Shown here in pieces: positions 1 through 8,966 of a DNA stretch of 64,000 bases. The translations under genes and the position numbers were made by a program. The notes below the pieces were generated by a model that had not been told where the DNA came from, searched no databases, and was given only the letters and a program-made list of their open reading frames with translations. Position 1 is the first letter of the stretch. The number at the start of each line of letters is the position of its first letter. Location of the stretch: assembly GCF_902506065.1 (NCBI RefSeq), contig NZ_LR732912.1, positions 1,617,630 to 1,681,629 of the forward strand, in the 5' to 3' direction. Origin of the DNA: Arthrobacter sp. 9V (GTDB lineage: Bacteria > Actinomycetota > Actinomycetes > Actinomycetales > Micrococcaceae).

Positions 1-1067
1 TCCAAGAGCAGCTGCATTCTCTGGGCATCACTTCCCTCACCGATCCTGGTTTGGGTCCGGCAAGCGCGGGGCTTATGGATGGTGCAGGTTCGACGGCGGC
101 ACTTGACTTACTGGGTGACCTCGCCGAAGCGAACCAACTGACCATGAGAATCAACGTCCTGATGCTCTTCGCGGGAACGGGCGGAGCCAATGCCCATGCG
201 GTTGAGGCGGGTCTCCGCAGCGGATTGGCCGCTGCCTATCTGAACCGCGGCCTCAACCCTGAACAGTTGCGGATCGCGGGGGTCAAGATCTTTGCCGACG
301 GTATTCCCCGCAGCGGCACCGCATGGATGAGTGAGCCCTACGGCAAGGCATGCACGCACGGAAGCTTGGTGATCCAAGGGGCCAGCGACGCTCAGCGGGT
401 TGCTGAGCTGCACAAAATCCTGGAACTGATCAACGACGCCGGGTTGCAGGCGGGGGTTCACGCCACCGGGGACGCGGCCACCGCCGCCGCAGTTGAAGCC
501 ATCATGGCTACAGCCGACGGTCCGAAGAACCGCGCAAGGTCATCAGCTAACCGCCACTACGTCATCCACGGGGCCTTCGCGGATCCCGGCATGCTTCACA
601 CCATGGCCTCCCACGGCATTGGCTACAGCACCAACCCGCTCATCCGCCAAGAGGCCGGCGACATCATGCGCCAGGTTCTCGGTGAGGACCGCTTCTCCCG
701 GCACCAGCCCCTGCAATCGGCGTTTGGAGCCGGAGTTCAAGTCAATTTGGCCTCCGATGCCCCCGTGACCAGTCCCGATTGGCGGCGCACCGTAGTGGCA
801 GCCGTCCGCCGTGCCACTCGTTCCCAGCCGGGCGCCCCGCATGATCCGGAGCGGATTACCGGGCTGCAGGCACTGACTGCCATGACCATCAACGCCGCCT
901 GGCAGGACCATGCGGAGCACTTCAAGGGTGCTTTGACTCCCGGGATGGCAGCAGATTTGTGTTTGTTGTCCAACCCTTGGCCGGTGGACGAGGAGATCGA
1001 AAAGCTCCTCGACACAGAGGTCAGGCTCACCCTGAGCGGTGGCCGAGTAGTCCACCAGTCCGCGTAG
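1..1067 (+). CDS. Amidohydrolase family 3 protein (YtcJ-like), 5' end outside window
   Basis: The reading frame is open from base 3 with no stop or convincing start, so the gene begins before the window; about 354 C-terminal residues are visible. The stretch GITSLTDPG near the left edge, the HATGDAA motif, the HGAF segment and the late NLASDAPV segment (metal Asp) are typical of metal-dependent amidohydrolases of the YtcJ type, and the protein ends with the usual C-terminal beta-strand segment (LTLSGGRVVH). The family hydrolyses C-N bonds of cyclic or acyl amides; the substrate cannot be read from the sequence. It lies 91 bases upstream of an ABC importer operon on the same strand, so it may act on the imported compound (inference). 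Confidence 0.85.
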   Translation, partial: QEQLHSLGITSLTDPGLGPASAGLMDGAGSTAALDLLGDLAEANQLTMRINVLMLFAGTGGANAHAVEAGLRSGLAAAYLNRGLNPEQLRIAGVKIFADGIPRSGTAWMSEPYGKACTHGSLVIQGASDAQRVAELHKILELINDAGLQAGVHATGDAATAAAVEAIMATADGPKNRARSSANRHYVIHGAFADPGMLHTMASHGIGYSTNPLIRQEAGDIMRQVLGEDRFSRHQPLQSAFGAGVQVNLASDAPVTSPDWRRTVVAAVRRATRSQPGAPHDPERITGLQALTAMTINAAWQDHAEHFKGALTPGMAADLCLLSNPWPVDEEIEKLLDTEVRLTLSGGRVVHQSA

Positions 1068-1158
1068 TCCACCGAAGCAACGTAATCGACCAATCAACGT
1101 AAATCACCCATCAAGCAGCTGGAATTCCCTTCCAACCATCCGTGATTCAAGGAGCACC

Positions 1159-2151
1159 ATGCGACGCACAATTCCCTTGGCCCTGGCCGCAGTTTTATCC
1201 ATGACTTTGGCCGCTTGCGGCGGCGGGTCCAACCCGGCCGCCGCGCCGGCCGCCGGTGGAACCACCACCCTCAAAGTGGGCACCATTGGCATCGGTTCGG
1301 ATGCCGCTATCCGTCTTGCAGCTGACAAGGGCTACTTCAAGGAGCAGGGTCTCAACGTCGAGACTTCTGTTATTGCCAACCCCCCGGCCGGCATCGCAGC
1401 TGCCCAGAGCGGTCAGATTGATCTCACCTACACTCCCTCCATCCCGCTCTTGAATGCATTGAGCCAGAACGTGCCATTGAAGATCATTGCCGCAGCTGAC
1501 GGTTACAAGGATGGTGCCAGCGAAGGAGCTGACCTGAACCGCGTAGATGACACCGGGCTTCTGGTACAGCAGACGTCCGCCATCAGCAGGCCCAAAGACC
1601 TCGAGGGAAAAAGCGTCAGCGTCCCCGCCCGCAAAGCACAGTTGGAGGTCACGGTCAGCAAACTGGTCAAGGACGACGGCGGAGATCCCGCCAAAGTGAA
1701 CTGGATGGTCCTCGATCCCTCATCTGCACTCCAATCACTTAATTCCGGACGGGTGGACGCCGCATCCCTCGTGGCCCCGTTCACGTCCAAGGCCGCAGCG
1801 GAAGGCAACAGGCTCCTGGCCTCGCCCGGCGTCGAGTTCTTTGAACAGGGCGCTATTGGCCTGTGGGTAGCCGGGGCGAACACGGTGAAGTCCAAGGAGA
1901 AGGCGCTGGAGGGTTTCAAAGCTGCCATCTACAAGGCGAACGCTTACGCCAATGGTCACGTAGATGAAGCCCAGCAGCTCAGCGCCGAAATCACCAAGAC
2001 TCCGCTGGACGTGGTCAAATCCGGTGCCGTGAACTACTGGCCCGAAGAGGTCCGCCCTGAAGACATCGAGCGCGCCAACAAGAACCTTGCCGACCTCGGC
2101 TTCCTTAAGGAACCCGTGAAGCTGCCCGCAGACGTAATTTTCGGGAAGTAG
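1159..2151 (+). CDS. ABC transporter substrate-binding lipoprotein (SsuA/NMT1-like)
   Basis: A 330-residue lipoprotein with an N-terminal signal ending in the lipobox LAAC (Cys about residue 20), followed by a short Gly/Ala/Pro linker and a periplasmic-binding-protein type II fold. The segment KVGTIGIGSDAAIRLAADKG and the following GYFKEQGLNVE are characteristic of the SsuA/TauA/ThiY/NMT1 family that binds sulfonates, nitrate, taurine or pyrimidine precursors. AAGGAG lies just before the ATG at 1159. It is the first gene of a tight cluster with two permeases, an ATPase and a sulfatase, which suggests that an organic sulfur compound is the ligand (inference). Confidence 0.9.
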   Translation: MRRTIPLALAAVLSMTLAACGGGSNPAAAPAAGGTTTLKVGTIGIGSDAAIRLAADKGYFKEQGLNVETSVIANPPAGIAAAQSGQIDLTYTPSIPLLNALSQNVPLKIIAAADGYKDGASEGADLNRVDDTGLLVQQTSAISRPKDLEGKSVSVPARKAQLEVTVSKLVKDDGGDPAKVNWMVLDPSSALQSLNSGRVDAASLVAPFTSKAAAEGNRLLASPGVEFFEQGAIGLWVAGANTVKSKEKALEGFKAAIYKANAYANGHVDEAQQLSAEITKTPLDVVKSGAVNYWPEEVRPEDIERANKNLADLGFLKEPVKLPADVIFGK

Positions 2152-2177
2152 GCAGGAAGCCATATGGGAGATTCATC

Positions 2178-2951
2178 ATGAAAGCATCCATCCGCCCCTA
2201 TGCGTTCAGTACCTTGGGCATCGTCGGAGCTTTGATTATCTGGCAGGTTCTCGCTGCGGCCAACGTGGCAGGAAACGCCCTGCCGACTGCCACCGCGGTG
2301 TTCACTACGCTGGCCACCATTTTGGGCACGGGCACGTTCTGGTCCGCTCTTGGCGCCACTATGGGCATCGCATTGCTCGCGCTGGCTTTGGCGGCGCTGG
2401 CGGGAGTAGTCCTCGGGTTGCTCATAGGCAGCTTCCAATCCGTGCGGTTCGCCACTTTGGCAGTGCTGGAATTCCTGAAGCCGGTCCCGCCGATCGTTAT
2501 CCTTCCCCTTGCGGTGCTGGTGCTTGGCCCCACTGCTGAGATGTCGCTGTTCCTGGTGGTCTTCGGGTGCTTGCTCCCCATCGTCATGCAGACCGTGGAT
2601 GGTGTTCAGGGGACCGATCCCGTGGCACGCGATACTGCCCGCTCCTACGGCATGGGCGAGGGAGAAATTCTGGCGCGGGTGGTTTTGCCCAGTGCCATGC
2701 CCTACATCGGGACAGCCATGCGGGTGGCAGCTCCTGCTGCCCTTGTGGTCACTGTGGTGGCAGGCCTCCTTGGTGGGGGTCCGGGCTTGGGCCAGAGCAT
2801 TTACCAGGCACAGGCTGCGGGTGACTACGCCAGCCTCTACGCTCTGGTGATGGTCCTCGGTGTCCTGGGTCTGCTGTTCCAAGGTGCTACCCGGTTGGCC
2901 GAGCGCCGGGTCCTGCACTGGCATGAGTCCTACCGGGAAGTGGTGCCCTGA
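2178..2951 (+). CDS. ABC transporter permease (SsuC-like)
   Basis: A 257-residue inner-membrane protein with about six hydrophobic helices and a BPD_transp_1 core. The cytoplasmic EAA-like loop, which contacts the ATPase, is seen around TARSYGMGEGEILARVVLP. It starts 26 bases after the solute-binding protein and its TGA overlaps the next permease ATG by one base (TGATG at 2949-2953), so the two are translationally coupled. The two permeases probably form a heterodimeric channel. Confidence 0.9.
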   Translation: MKASIRPYAFSTLGIVGALIIWQVLAAANVAGNALPTATAVFTTLATILGTGTFWSALGATMGIALLALALAALAGVVLGLLIGSFQSVRFATLAVLEFLKPVPPIVILPLAVLVLGPTAEMSLFLVVFGCLLPIVMQTVDGVQGTDPVARDTARSYGMGEGEILARVVLPSAMPYIGTAMRVAAPAALVVTVVAGLLGGGPGLGQSIYQAQAAGDYASLYALVMVLGVLGLLFQGATRLAERRVLHWHESYREVVP

Positions 2952-3730
2952 TGAGAAACCTCGCAATCCGAAACTGGGTGATCGGTGCAGGTACCCCGGT
3001 GCTGCTGTTGGCGGCCTGGTGGTTCCTTTCCGCCAACTCCATCGATCCGTTTTTCCCACCGCTGGAATCCATCCTCATCCGTTTCCAGGAGCTGTGGCTG
3101 TTTGACCACTTCCAGTCCGATGTCCTCCTGAGCCTGGGCAACCTGTTCCTGGGCTTTGCCATCGCAGCGGTGGCCGGGGTCGGTCTGGGCTTCGCCACTG
3201 CGCTGGTGCCTCCTGTCCGGTGGATGATCGATCCGTTGATCCATTTCCTCCGTGGTATTCCTCCCGTGGCACTGGTTCCGATCTTCATCTCCCTCATTGG
3301 CTTTGGTACCCAAATGCGCGTCACCAGCATCGCCCTGGCGGCTTTGTTTCCCACCATGATCGCCACGGTGGACGGCATCCGCAGCGTCAGCACCGATCTC
3401 ATGGACGTTGCCAGGGTTTACCGGTTGAGCCGAAAGGAGCGGGTGCTGAACGTCCTCCTGCCGGCGGCGATGCCCCAGATCTTCTCAGGACTTCAGGTGA
3501 GCCTTCAGGTGGCCTTCATCGTGATGATCGCCAGCGAGATGCTGGGGAGTTCGCAGGGAATCGGAGCCATGACCTTGTTGGCACAGCAGAGCTTCATGAC
3601 CGCTGACATGTGGGCCGGCATCCTGCTCCTGGGGGTCATCGGATTCCTGGTCAACATCCTGTTCAGCCTGCTCAAGCGCAAGGTTTTGTCCTGGTACATC
3701 GGATCCCGTCGCATGGCGCGTGCAGCATGA
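2951..3730 (+). CDS. ABC transporter permease (SsuC-like), second subunit
   Basis: A 259-residue membrane protein of the same family as the preceding gene, with the EAA-like loop DVARVYRLSRKERVLNVLLP. Its start overlaps the stop of the first permease and its own stop overlaps the ATPase start (ATGA at 3727-3730). Two different permeases for one binding protein are unusual for Ssu/Tau systems, which normally use a homodimer, and suggest a heterodimeric channel. Confidence 0.9.
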   Translation: MRNLAIRNWVIGAGTPVLLLAAWWFLSANSIDPFFPPLESILIRFQELWLFDHFQSDVLLSLGNLFLGFAIAAVAGVGLGFATALVPPVRWMIDPLIHFLRGIPPVALVPIFISLIGFGTQMRVTSIALAALFPTMIATVDGIRSVSTDLMDVARVYRLSRKERVLNVLLPAAMPQIFSGLQVSLQVAFIVMIASEMLGSSQGIGAMTLLAQQSFMTADMWAGILLLGVIGFLVNILFSLLKRKVLSWYIGSRRMARAA

Positions 3731-4581
3731 GCGCCCCGCAGGTCCCGACTCTTCCCACCCGAAACAGAAAGTCCACCATGGCACAGCAACCAGAAACCCG
3801 CATCAGTGCGACCACACCTCGGTTGGACGTGGCGCATCTCGCCAAGACCTACGGCAGCGGCGAAAAATCACATACGGTCATCGAAGACCTCACCTTCACC
3901 GTGGATGCCGGCGAAGTTGTCTGCATCGTTGGTCCATCAGGGGTTGGAAAGACCACACTCCTGAAATGCCTGGCCGGGCTCCACCCGGCCAGCAGCGGAC
4001 GGGCAGCCATTGACGGGCGAACCATCAGCGGCCCGCCACCGGAGATGGCCTTGGTTTTCCAGGACTACAACCGCTCGCTCATGCCATGGCTCACTGTGCG
4101 AAAAAACCTGGTCCTTCCTCTGCGGCACCTCAAGTTGCCCGCAGCGGAACTGAAGGAGCGCTGCGACAGTGCGCTGGCCGCCGTCGGCCTGTCACATGCC
4201 CACAACCAGTACCCCTGGCAGTTGTCCGGCGGCATGCAGCAACGCGTGGCTATTGCCCGGGCACTGGCGTATCGGCCGGAGATCCTCATCATGGACGAGC
4301 CTTTCGCATCAGTGGACGCGCAGACCCGCTTTGACCTGGAGGATCTGTGCCTGAAGATTCGGAAGGACTTCAACATGACCATCTTGGTGGTAACCCACGA
4401 CATTGACGAGGCTGTCTATCTGGCAGACCGCGTAGTGGTCCTCGGGTCCCGTCCCGCCCGCGTCCTCAAAGTGGTGGATGTGGACCTGCCGGCACCGCGC
4501 GACCAAATCACCACACGTTCGCTGCCGGACTTCGCCCGGCAGCGAACCGAAGTGCTGTCCCTCATCAAGAGGCCCGCGTGA
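3727..4581 (+). CDS. ABC transporter ATP-binding protein (SsuB/TauB-like)
   Basis: A 284-residue ATPase counted from ATG 3727, which overlaps the permease stop as ATGA; an in-frame ATG at 3778 is a possible alternative because the conserved fold only begins at LDVAHLAKTYG. Walker A is GPSGVGKTT, the ABC signature is LSGGMQQR, Walker B is ILIMDEP and the switch His is in VVTHDIDEA. The C-terminal THDIDEAVYLADRVVVL segment is typical of nitrate/sulfonate/taurine ATPases. It powers the importer formed by the preceding three genes. Confidence 0.92.
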   Translation: MSAPQVPTLPTRNRKSTMAQQPETRISATTPRLDVAHLAKTYGSGEKSHTVIEDLTFTVDAGEVVCIVGPSGVGKTTLLKCLAGLHPASSGRAAIDGRTISGPPPEMALVFQDYNRSLMPWLTVRKNLVLPLRHLKLPAAELKERCDSALAAVGLSHAHNQYPWQLSGGMQQRVAIARALAYRPEILIMDEPFASVDAQTRFDLEDLCLKIRKDFNMTILVVTHDIDEAVYLADRVVVLGSRPARVLKVVDVDLPAPRDQITTRSLPDFARQRTEVLSLIKRPA

Positions 4582-6188
4582 CGGGGCACGGAGCGGCGTC
4601 CGCGGATCGCCGGCCCAATGTCCTCTTCATCATCGCTGACCAGTTGCGGGCCGACCACCTTGGCTTCGGCGGTAACGCCACAGTCAAGACGCCAAACCTG
4701 GATGCGCTCGCAGCCAAGAGCGTGGTTTTCGAGAATGCCACAGTGGCCAACCCGACGTGCATGCCCAACCGTGCCAGTCTCATGACCGGACGATGGCCTT
4801 CTGCGCACGGCACCCGCTGCAACGGCATCACCTTGGACCCGTTAACGCAGACTGTCCCGGGTTCCCTGGGCGCGGGAGGCTACCGCACAGTGGGCGTGGG
4901 GAAGCTGCACCACCAGAACATGGGGTGGGAGTTTGAACCGCACCAAGCGGAGGAGATCCGGGCTACGGACCCCCTGTTGCTGGACTCGGGTGTCAGCGAT
5001 GCCCGCCGTCAGGGTTTTGCTCCGGGCTGGGATCAGTGGGAGAACCGCGACGCCCACGATGCCCGGTTCATACCGCTCCCCGCGGACTACTACGGGTACC
5101 AGCACGTGGACCTTGTGATCGGCCACGGGGACCGGCCCGGCGGTCACTACGTCCATTGGGCGCGGGAGCGCGGCGTTGACCCTGAAACGCTGGGAGGTCC
5201 GGGAAATTCCTCCAGCACATACGGCGGCTGGGATCAGGTGTACCAGACGGCCATCCCGGCAGACGTGCACCCCACCAGCTATGTGAGCGAGAAAGCAATC
5301 GAGCACCTGAAGGATGCTGCGGGTCAGGACCAGCCCTTCTTCATGTTTGTCTCCTTCCCGGACCCCCACCATCCGTTCTCGCCACCGGCAGGATATTCAG
5401 ACCTTTACGATCCTCAGGACCTGCCGCTCCCGCTTGGATTCGAGCAGGGCCATGCCGCCTCGCCTGCCCACGTGCGGAAGATGGTGGAACACCGCGGAAA
5501 GCCGAACATGGACCCCACCATGACATGGGCGGCCACGGAGGAACAGTACAGGTTCGCAGCGGCCGCCCAGTATGGCCTGATCACCATGATGGACGAGCAC
5601 ATTGGCCGGATCCTCGATGAGCTGGATCGCCAAGGCCTGGCCGAGGACACCATAGTGGTGTTCACCAGCGATCATGGAGACCTTTTTGGCGATCATGGCC
5701 TCATGCTTAAGCACTTTGTCCATTACCGCGCGGTGACCAACGTCCCCTTGCTGGTGCACCTTCCCGGGACCTCCGCGCGGCGTACACGGGCCCTGGTTTC
5801 CAGCGCGGATTTGGCCCCGACGCTGCTTGAGCTCTCCGGGTCAAAGGAGTACCGGGGGATTCAGGGGCGCTCTCTTGTGCCTCTTCTGCGCGGGGATACC
5901 GATCATCATCGGGACGCGCTGTTGGTGGAGGAGGAACAACCCTTTGGCTTGGACGGGTTGCCGGGACCGGTCCGTATGCGAACGGTCATCACAGCTGAGG
6001 GCAGGCTGACCCGCTACTTCGGCTCCGGGATTGGCGAGTTGTACGATCACTGCGAAGACCCCGGGGAGCTGGCTAATCGTGCGGGCAATCCTGCCTATGC
6101 CGGATTGGAAGAACGGCTCTTGCGAACCATGCTGGAAGAGATGGCAGCCCTCACGGACCAAGGAACAGCCCCGACGGCGGCGGCCTAG
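4578..6188 (+). CDS. Sulfatase (formylglycine-dependent, alkaline phosphatase superfamily)
   Basis: A 536-residue sulfatase starting at GTG 4578, which overlaps the ATPase stop by 4 bases. The N-terminal metal-binding segment is NVLFIIADQLRADH, the catalytic cysteine is Cys61 in TCMPNRASLMTGR (the C-x-P-x-R signature converted to formylglycine), and the second metal site is SDHGDLFGDHG near residue 365. There is no signal peptide, so the enzyme is probably cytoplasmic and acts after import. Translational coupling to the importer indicates that the imported compound, or a product of it, carries a sulfate ester. Choline-sulfatase or arylsulfatase activity are both possible; I cannot tell which. 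Confidence 0.93.
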   Translation: MTGHGAASADRRPNVLFIIADQLRADHLGFGGNATVKTPNLDALAAKSVVFENATVANPTCMPNRASLMTGRWPSAHGTRCNGITLDPLTQTVPGSLGAGGYRTVGVGKLHHQNMGWEFEPHQAEEIRATDPLLLDSGVSDARRQGFAPGWDQWENRDAHDARFIPLPADYYGYQHVDLVIGHGDRPGGHYVHWARERGVDPETLGGPGNSSSTYGGWDQVYQTAIPADVHPTSYVSEKAIEHLKDAAGQDQPFFMFVSFPDPHHPFSPPAGYSDLYDPQDLPLPLGFEQGHAASPAHVRKMVEHRGKPNMDPTMTWAATEEQYRFAAAAQYGLITMMDEHIGRILDELDRQGLAEDTIVVFTSDHGDLFGDHGLMLKHFVHYRAVTNVPLLVHLPGTSARRTRALVSSADLAPTLLELSGSKEYRGIQGRSLVPLLRGDTDHHRDALLVEEEQPFGLDGLPGPVRMRTVITAEGRLTRYFGSGIGELYDHCEDPGELANRAGNPAYAGLEERLLRTMLEEMAALTDQGTAPTAAA

Positions 6189-6207
6189 TCAGCGGTCCGG
6201 CGAGCTG

Positions 6208-7182
6208 TCAGTGGCTGTTGCGGTAGCCGGTGGGGGAGTTCCCGAAAGCTGCGCGGAAGATGCGGCTGAAATGGGCAGCATCAGTAAATCCCCACCGTGC
6301 CGCGATGGCTGTTACGGGTCGATCGGCCAGCACTGGGTCCCTAAGGTCCCGCCGGCACCGTTCCAGTCGCCGCTGCCGGATGGAGGCAGCCACTGTGGTT
6401 CCGATTTCCTGGAAGAGGTCGTGCAGGTGCCGGGTGGAGATGTAGTGTGCAGCGGCTATGGTTCCCGGGGAGAGCTCGGGGTCACCCAGGTTTGCCTCGA
6501 TGTAGTCATGGATGCGGCCAAGCAGCAGCAAATGTGGATCCCTGCCTGTTTCGATCAGTTGATCGAGTTCACCGTTGAAGAGCGTGGTCACCAGGTCCAA
6601 AGCGTTATGGACCAACCGGAGCCCGTTGGTGCCGGAGAGGGCCTCGAGGTTATCGGCCAGCTTTACCAGGAAGGGGCTGATGAGTTCGCCCAGGCCCTCA
6701 TCGCCCGGAATGCGCAGGGCCGTCACATGTCCCATTGCTTCAGCAGGCAAGTCCAGCAGGACATGCGGGAACATGAGCACCAAAGTGCGGAAGTCGTCGT
6801 CGAACGTTAATTGGTACGGGCGGGAGGTGTCGTAGATGGAGAGGTCGCCGGGGAGCAGCACTGCCTCGCGTTCGTCCTGAACCAGACGACCCGATCCCGC
6901 CAGCTGGATGCTGAGTTTGAAGTAGCGTCCTGTGGACTTGCCAATCAGCTCCGGTGTGCGCTGGACAGTGTGCGGCCCGGCGGTAATTTCCACTACGGAG
7001 ATCTGTCCCAGCACCCGTGCACGCATGGTGCCGCGGAAATCAGTGGCTTGGAACGATGAATTGTTGGGACCTGTTGCCAACAGGGGAACGAAGGAGGTGG
7101 AGATTGCCTTGCTCCACTCCTGGAACGACTCCGCCACGATGGTTTCCACAGTTGCGGGGCCCGTATCAGCCGCGACGGTCAT
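6208..7182 (-). CDS. AraC family transcriptional regulator (AraC_binding_2/FeaR-like)
   Basis: A 324-residue regulator with an N-terminal AraC-binding-2 type sensor region (residues about 20-200) and a C-terminal double helix-turn-helix of the AraC/XylS type, including the second-helix segment AIAARWGFTDAAHFSRIFRAAFGNSP. The start is ATG 7182 with AAAAGGAG a few bases upstream rather than the TTG at 7185. It is convergent with the sulfatase operon and divergent from the APC permease, so it probably controls one or both. FeaR, the activator of aromatic amine catabolism, has the same architecture. Confidence 0.88.
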   Translation of the reverse strand: MTVAADTGPATVETIVAESFQEWSKAISTSFVPLLATGPNNSSFQATDFRGTMRARVLGQISVVEITAGPHTVQRTPELIGKSTGRYFKLSIQLAGSGRLVQDEREAVLLPGDLSIYDTSRPYQLTFDDDFRTLVLMFPHVLLDLPAEAMGHVTALRIPGDEGLGELISPFLVKLADNLEALSGTNGLRLVHNALDLVTTLFNGELDQLIETGRDPHLLLLGRIHDYIEANLGDPELSPGTIAAAHYISTRHLHDLFQEIGTTVAASIRQRRLERCRRDLRDPVLADRPVTAIAARWGFTDAAHFSRIFRAAFGNSPTGYRNSH

Positions 7183-7418
7183 CAAACTCCTTTTAAGTGG
7201 CCCGCGGCGCCGCTGCCACTGATGCCGGGAATGCCCGGTTGTGCGGACGTGAGCTTGCCCACGATTCTACACCGGGCGGCCCCTGCGCCCGTGCTTGCGT
7301 GCACCGACAAACACCCTGCCGTGTGAGACAAGTCACCTAGGTACCTGGCGGTGGAAGATTGCGGAATGACAGACACCGTGCCGCGCAATCTCCCGCGGCA
7401 CCGAGGCAGGAGCACACT
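7183..7418. promoter_or_regulatory. Divergent intergenic region between araC-type regulator and APC permease
   Basis: This 236-base gap must contain the promoters of both divergent genes. I see no clear long inverted repeat; short self-complementary words (CCTAGG, GGTACC) occur near 7335-7345. No operator can be assigned from sequence alone. Confidence 0.5.
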
Positions 7419-8894
7419 ATGAGCGTGGACAACCCCGTCAAGGGCAGGGCCGCCGGAGCCGCAGACATTAAGAGGCGGCTCGGCGTACCGGCAGTAACCT
7501 TCATGATTATCGCGGCCTCGGCGCCGCTGACTGTGCTCGCGGGCGGCGTAACCACCACCTTCGCGGTCACCGGCGTCACCGGCGTTCCGCTGTCCTTTTT
7601 GATCCTTGGCGCAATCCTCGCCCTGTTCGCTGTGGGTTACGCCGCAATGAGCCGCTACGTCACCAATGCCGGGGCCTTCTACGCCTACATTGCGCAAGGC
7701 ATCTCAAGGCCGGCCGGCGTGGGAGCATCGCTGATTGCCCTCATGGCCTACAACCTTATGCAGGTGGGCATCTACGGGTTGTTCGGCTTCACCGTCTCAT
7801 CGCTGCTGTCCGCCCGGCTTGGCATCAGCGTGCCGTGGTGGATTCCCGTGCTGGTGTGCATCGCAATCGTGGGATGGCTGGGCGTGAACAGGGTGGACCT
7901 GTCCGCCAAGGTGCTGGGTGTCCTGGTTGCGCTGGAGTTCCTGGTGGTCATTGCCTATGACGTCATCAGCCTCGCAGTGGCACCCGAGGGCATCAGCGCA
8001 GTAACCTTCAGCCCGGAAAGCCTGTTTGTTCCCGGGATCGGAGCGGTCCTCTCGTTCGGAATCGCGGCTTTCATGGGCTTCGAATCCGCTGCCATTTACG
8101 GTGAAGAGTCCAAGGACCCCAAGCGCACCGTAGCCCGGGCAACCTTCGCTGCCGTTGGCATCATCGCTGTCTTCTACGCAATCTCTGCCTGGGCCATGAC
8201 CGTCGGTGCGGGACCTTCCGCCGTCATTGAGGCAGCCACCACCAATGGCCCGGACATGATCTTCGCCTTCCTCGGCACGCACGGCGGCGTGCTGCTCAGT
8301 GACATCGCCCAGATCCTCTTTGTCACCAGCCTCTTCGCCGCACTCGTCAGCTTCCACAACGCCGTAGCCCGCTATTTCTTCTCCCTCGGCCGCGAGCGTG
8401 TCCTGCCGTCGGCCCTGGCCAAGGTTCGGGCCGAAAGCGGGGCACCCTTCGCCGGTTCTCTGGCGCAGACGGTGATTGCCGTCGTCGTAACCATCGCCTT
8501 CGCTATTGCCGGCTCCGGCTCCGAAATGGGCGAGCTGTACCCCGTGCTGACCATGTTCACGTGGCTAACCAACAGCGGCGCCATGGGGCTGGTGCTGCTG
8601 ATGGCCGTGGTGTCGGTGGCGGTGATCGGATTCTTCCGCCGCCAGCGGCACGGGGCAAGCCTATGGGTCAGGGTGATCGCTCCCGGCCTGGGTTTCGTGC
8701 TTCTGGCCGTTGTCTTTGTGCTCATCATGGCCAACTTCAATGTCCTGCTGGGGCAGACCGAGTCAACAGCGGCGTCGTTTGTCCTGCCGATGCTGGTGCT
8801 GCTGCCCGGAGTTGTTGGTCTCATCTGGGGCCTGCGTCTCCGGCGCTCGCAGCCGGAACTGTATGCCCGGATCGGCCATGGGTCTGAAGACTGA
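7419..8894 (+). CDS. APC family amino acid permease
   Basis: A 491-residue integral membrane protein with about 12-14 hydrophobic segments. The start ATG 7419 is preceded by GGAG; a longer frame to 7359 lacks a ribosome site. The first-helix segment VTFMIIAASAPLTVLAGG and the later GFESAAIYGEE segment match the APC superfamily of amino acid/amine transporters (AcPA/YhdG-like branch). Substrate unknown. It is transcribed away from the AraC regulator and ends at a strong bidirectional terminator. Confidence 0.9.
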   Translation: MSVDNPVKGRAAGAADIKRRLGVPAVTFMIIAASAPLTVLAGGVTTTFAVTGVTGVPLSFLILGAILALFAVGYAAMSRYVTNAGAFYAYIAQGISRPAGVGASLIALMAYNLMQVGIYGLFGFTVSSLLSARLGISVPWWIPVLVCIAIVGWLGVNRVDLSAKVLGVLVALEFLVVIAYDVISLAVAPEGISAVTFSPESLFVPGIGAVLSFGIAAFMGFESAAIYGEESKDPKRTVARATFAAVGIIAVFYAISAWAMTVGAGPSAVIEAATTNGPDMIFAFLGTHGGVLLSDIAQILFVTSLFAALVSFHNAVARYFFSLGRERVLPSALAKVRAESGAPFAGSLAQTVIAVVVTIAFAIAGSGSEMGELYPVLTMFTWLTNSGAMGLVLLMAVVSVAVIGFFRRQRHGASLWVRVIAPGLGFVLLAVVFVLIMANFNVLLGQTESTAASFVLPMLVLLPGVVGLIWGLRLRRSQPELYARIGHGSED

Positions 8895-8907
8895 GAACCT
8901 CTCAATC

Positions 8908-8954
8908 AGAAAGGAAGCCCCGGCGAACGTTCCTCTCGCCGGGGCTTCCTTTCT
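8908..8954. terminator. Bidirectional intrinsic terminator
   Basis: A perfect 19-bp inverted repeat (8908-8926 with 8936-8954) around a 9-base loop, AG-rich on the left and ending CTTCCTTTCT on the right, so it has a T-rich tail in both directions. It separates the APC permease from the convergent MoaF-like gene. Confidence 0.9.
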
Positions 8955-8966
8955 GTGTCTGGTTGT

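Noticed and set aside
2034..3059. 341-residue minus-strand open frame opposite ABC permease
   Set aside because: Composition rich in Gln, His, Arg and Gly is typical of an antisense frame; the permease on the other strand is clear.
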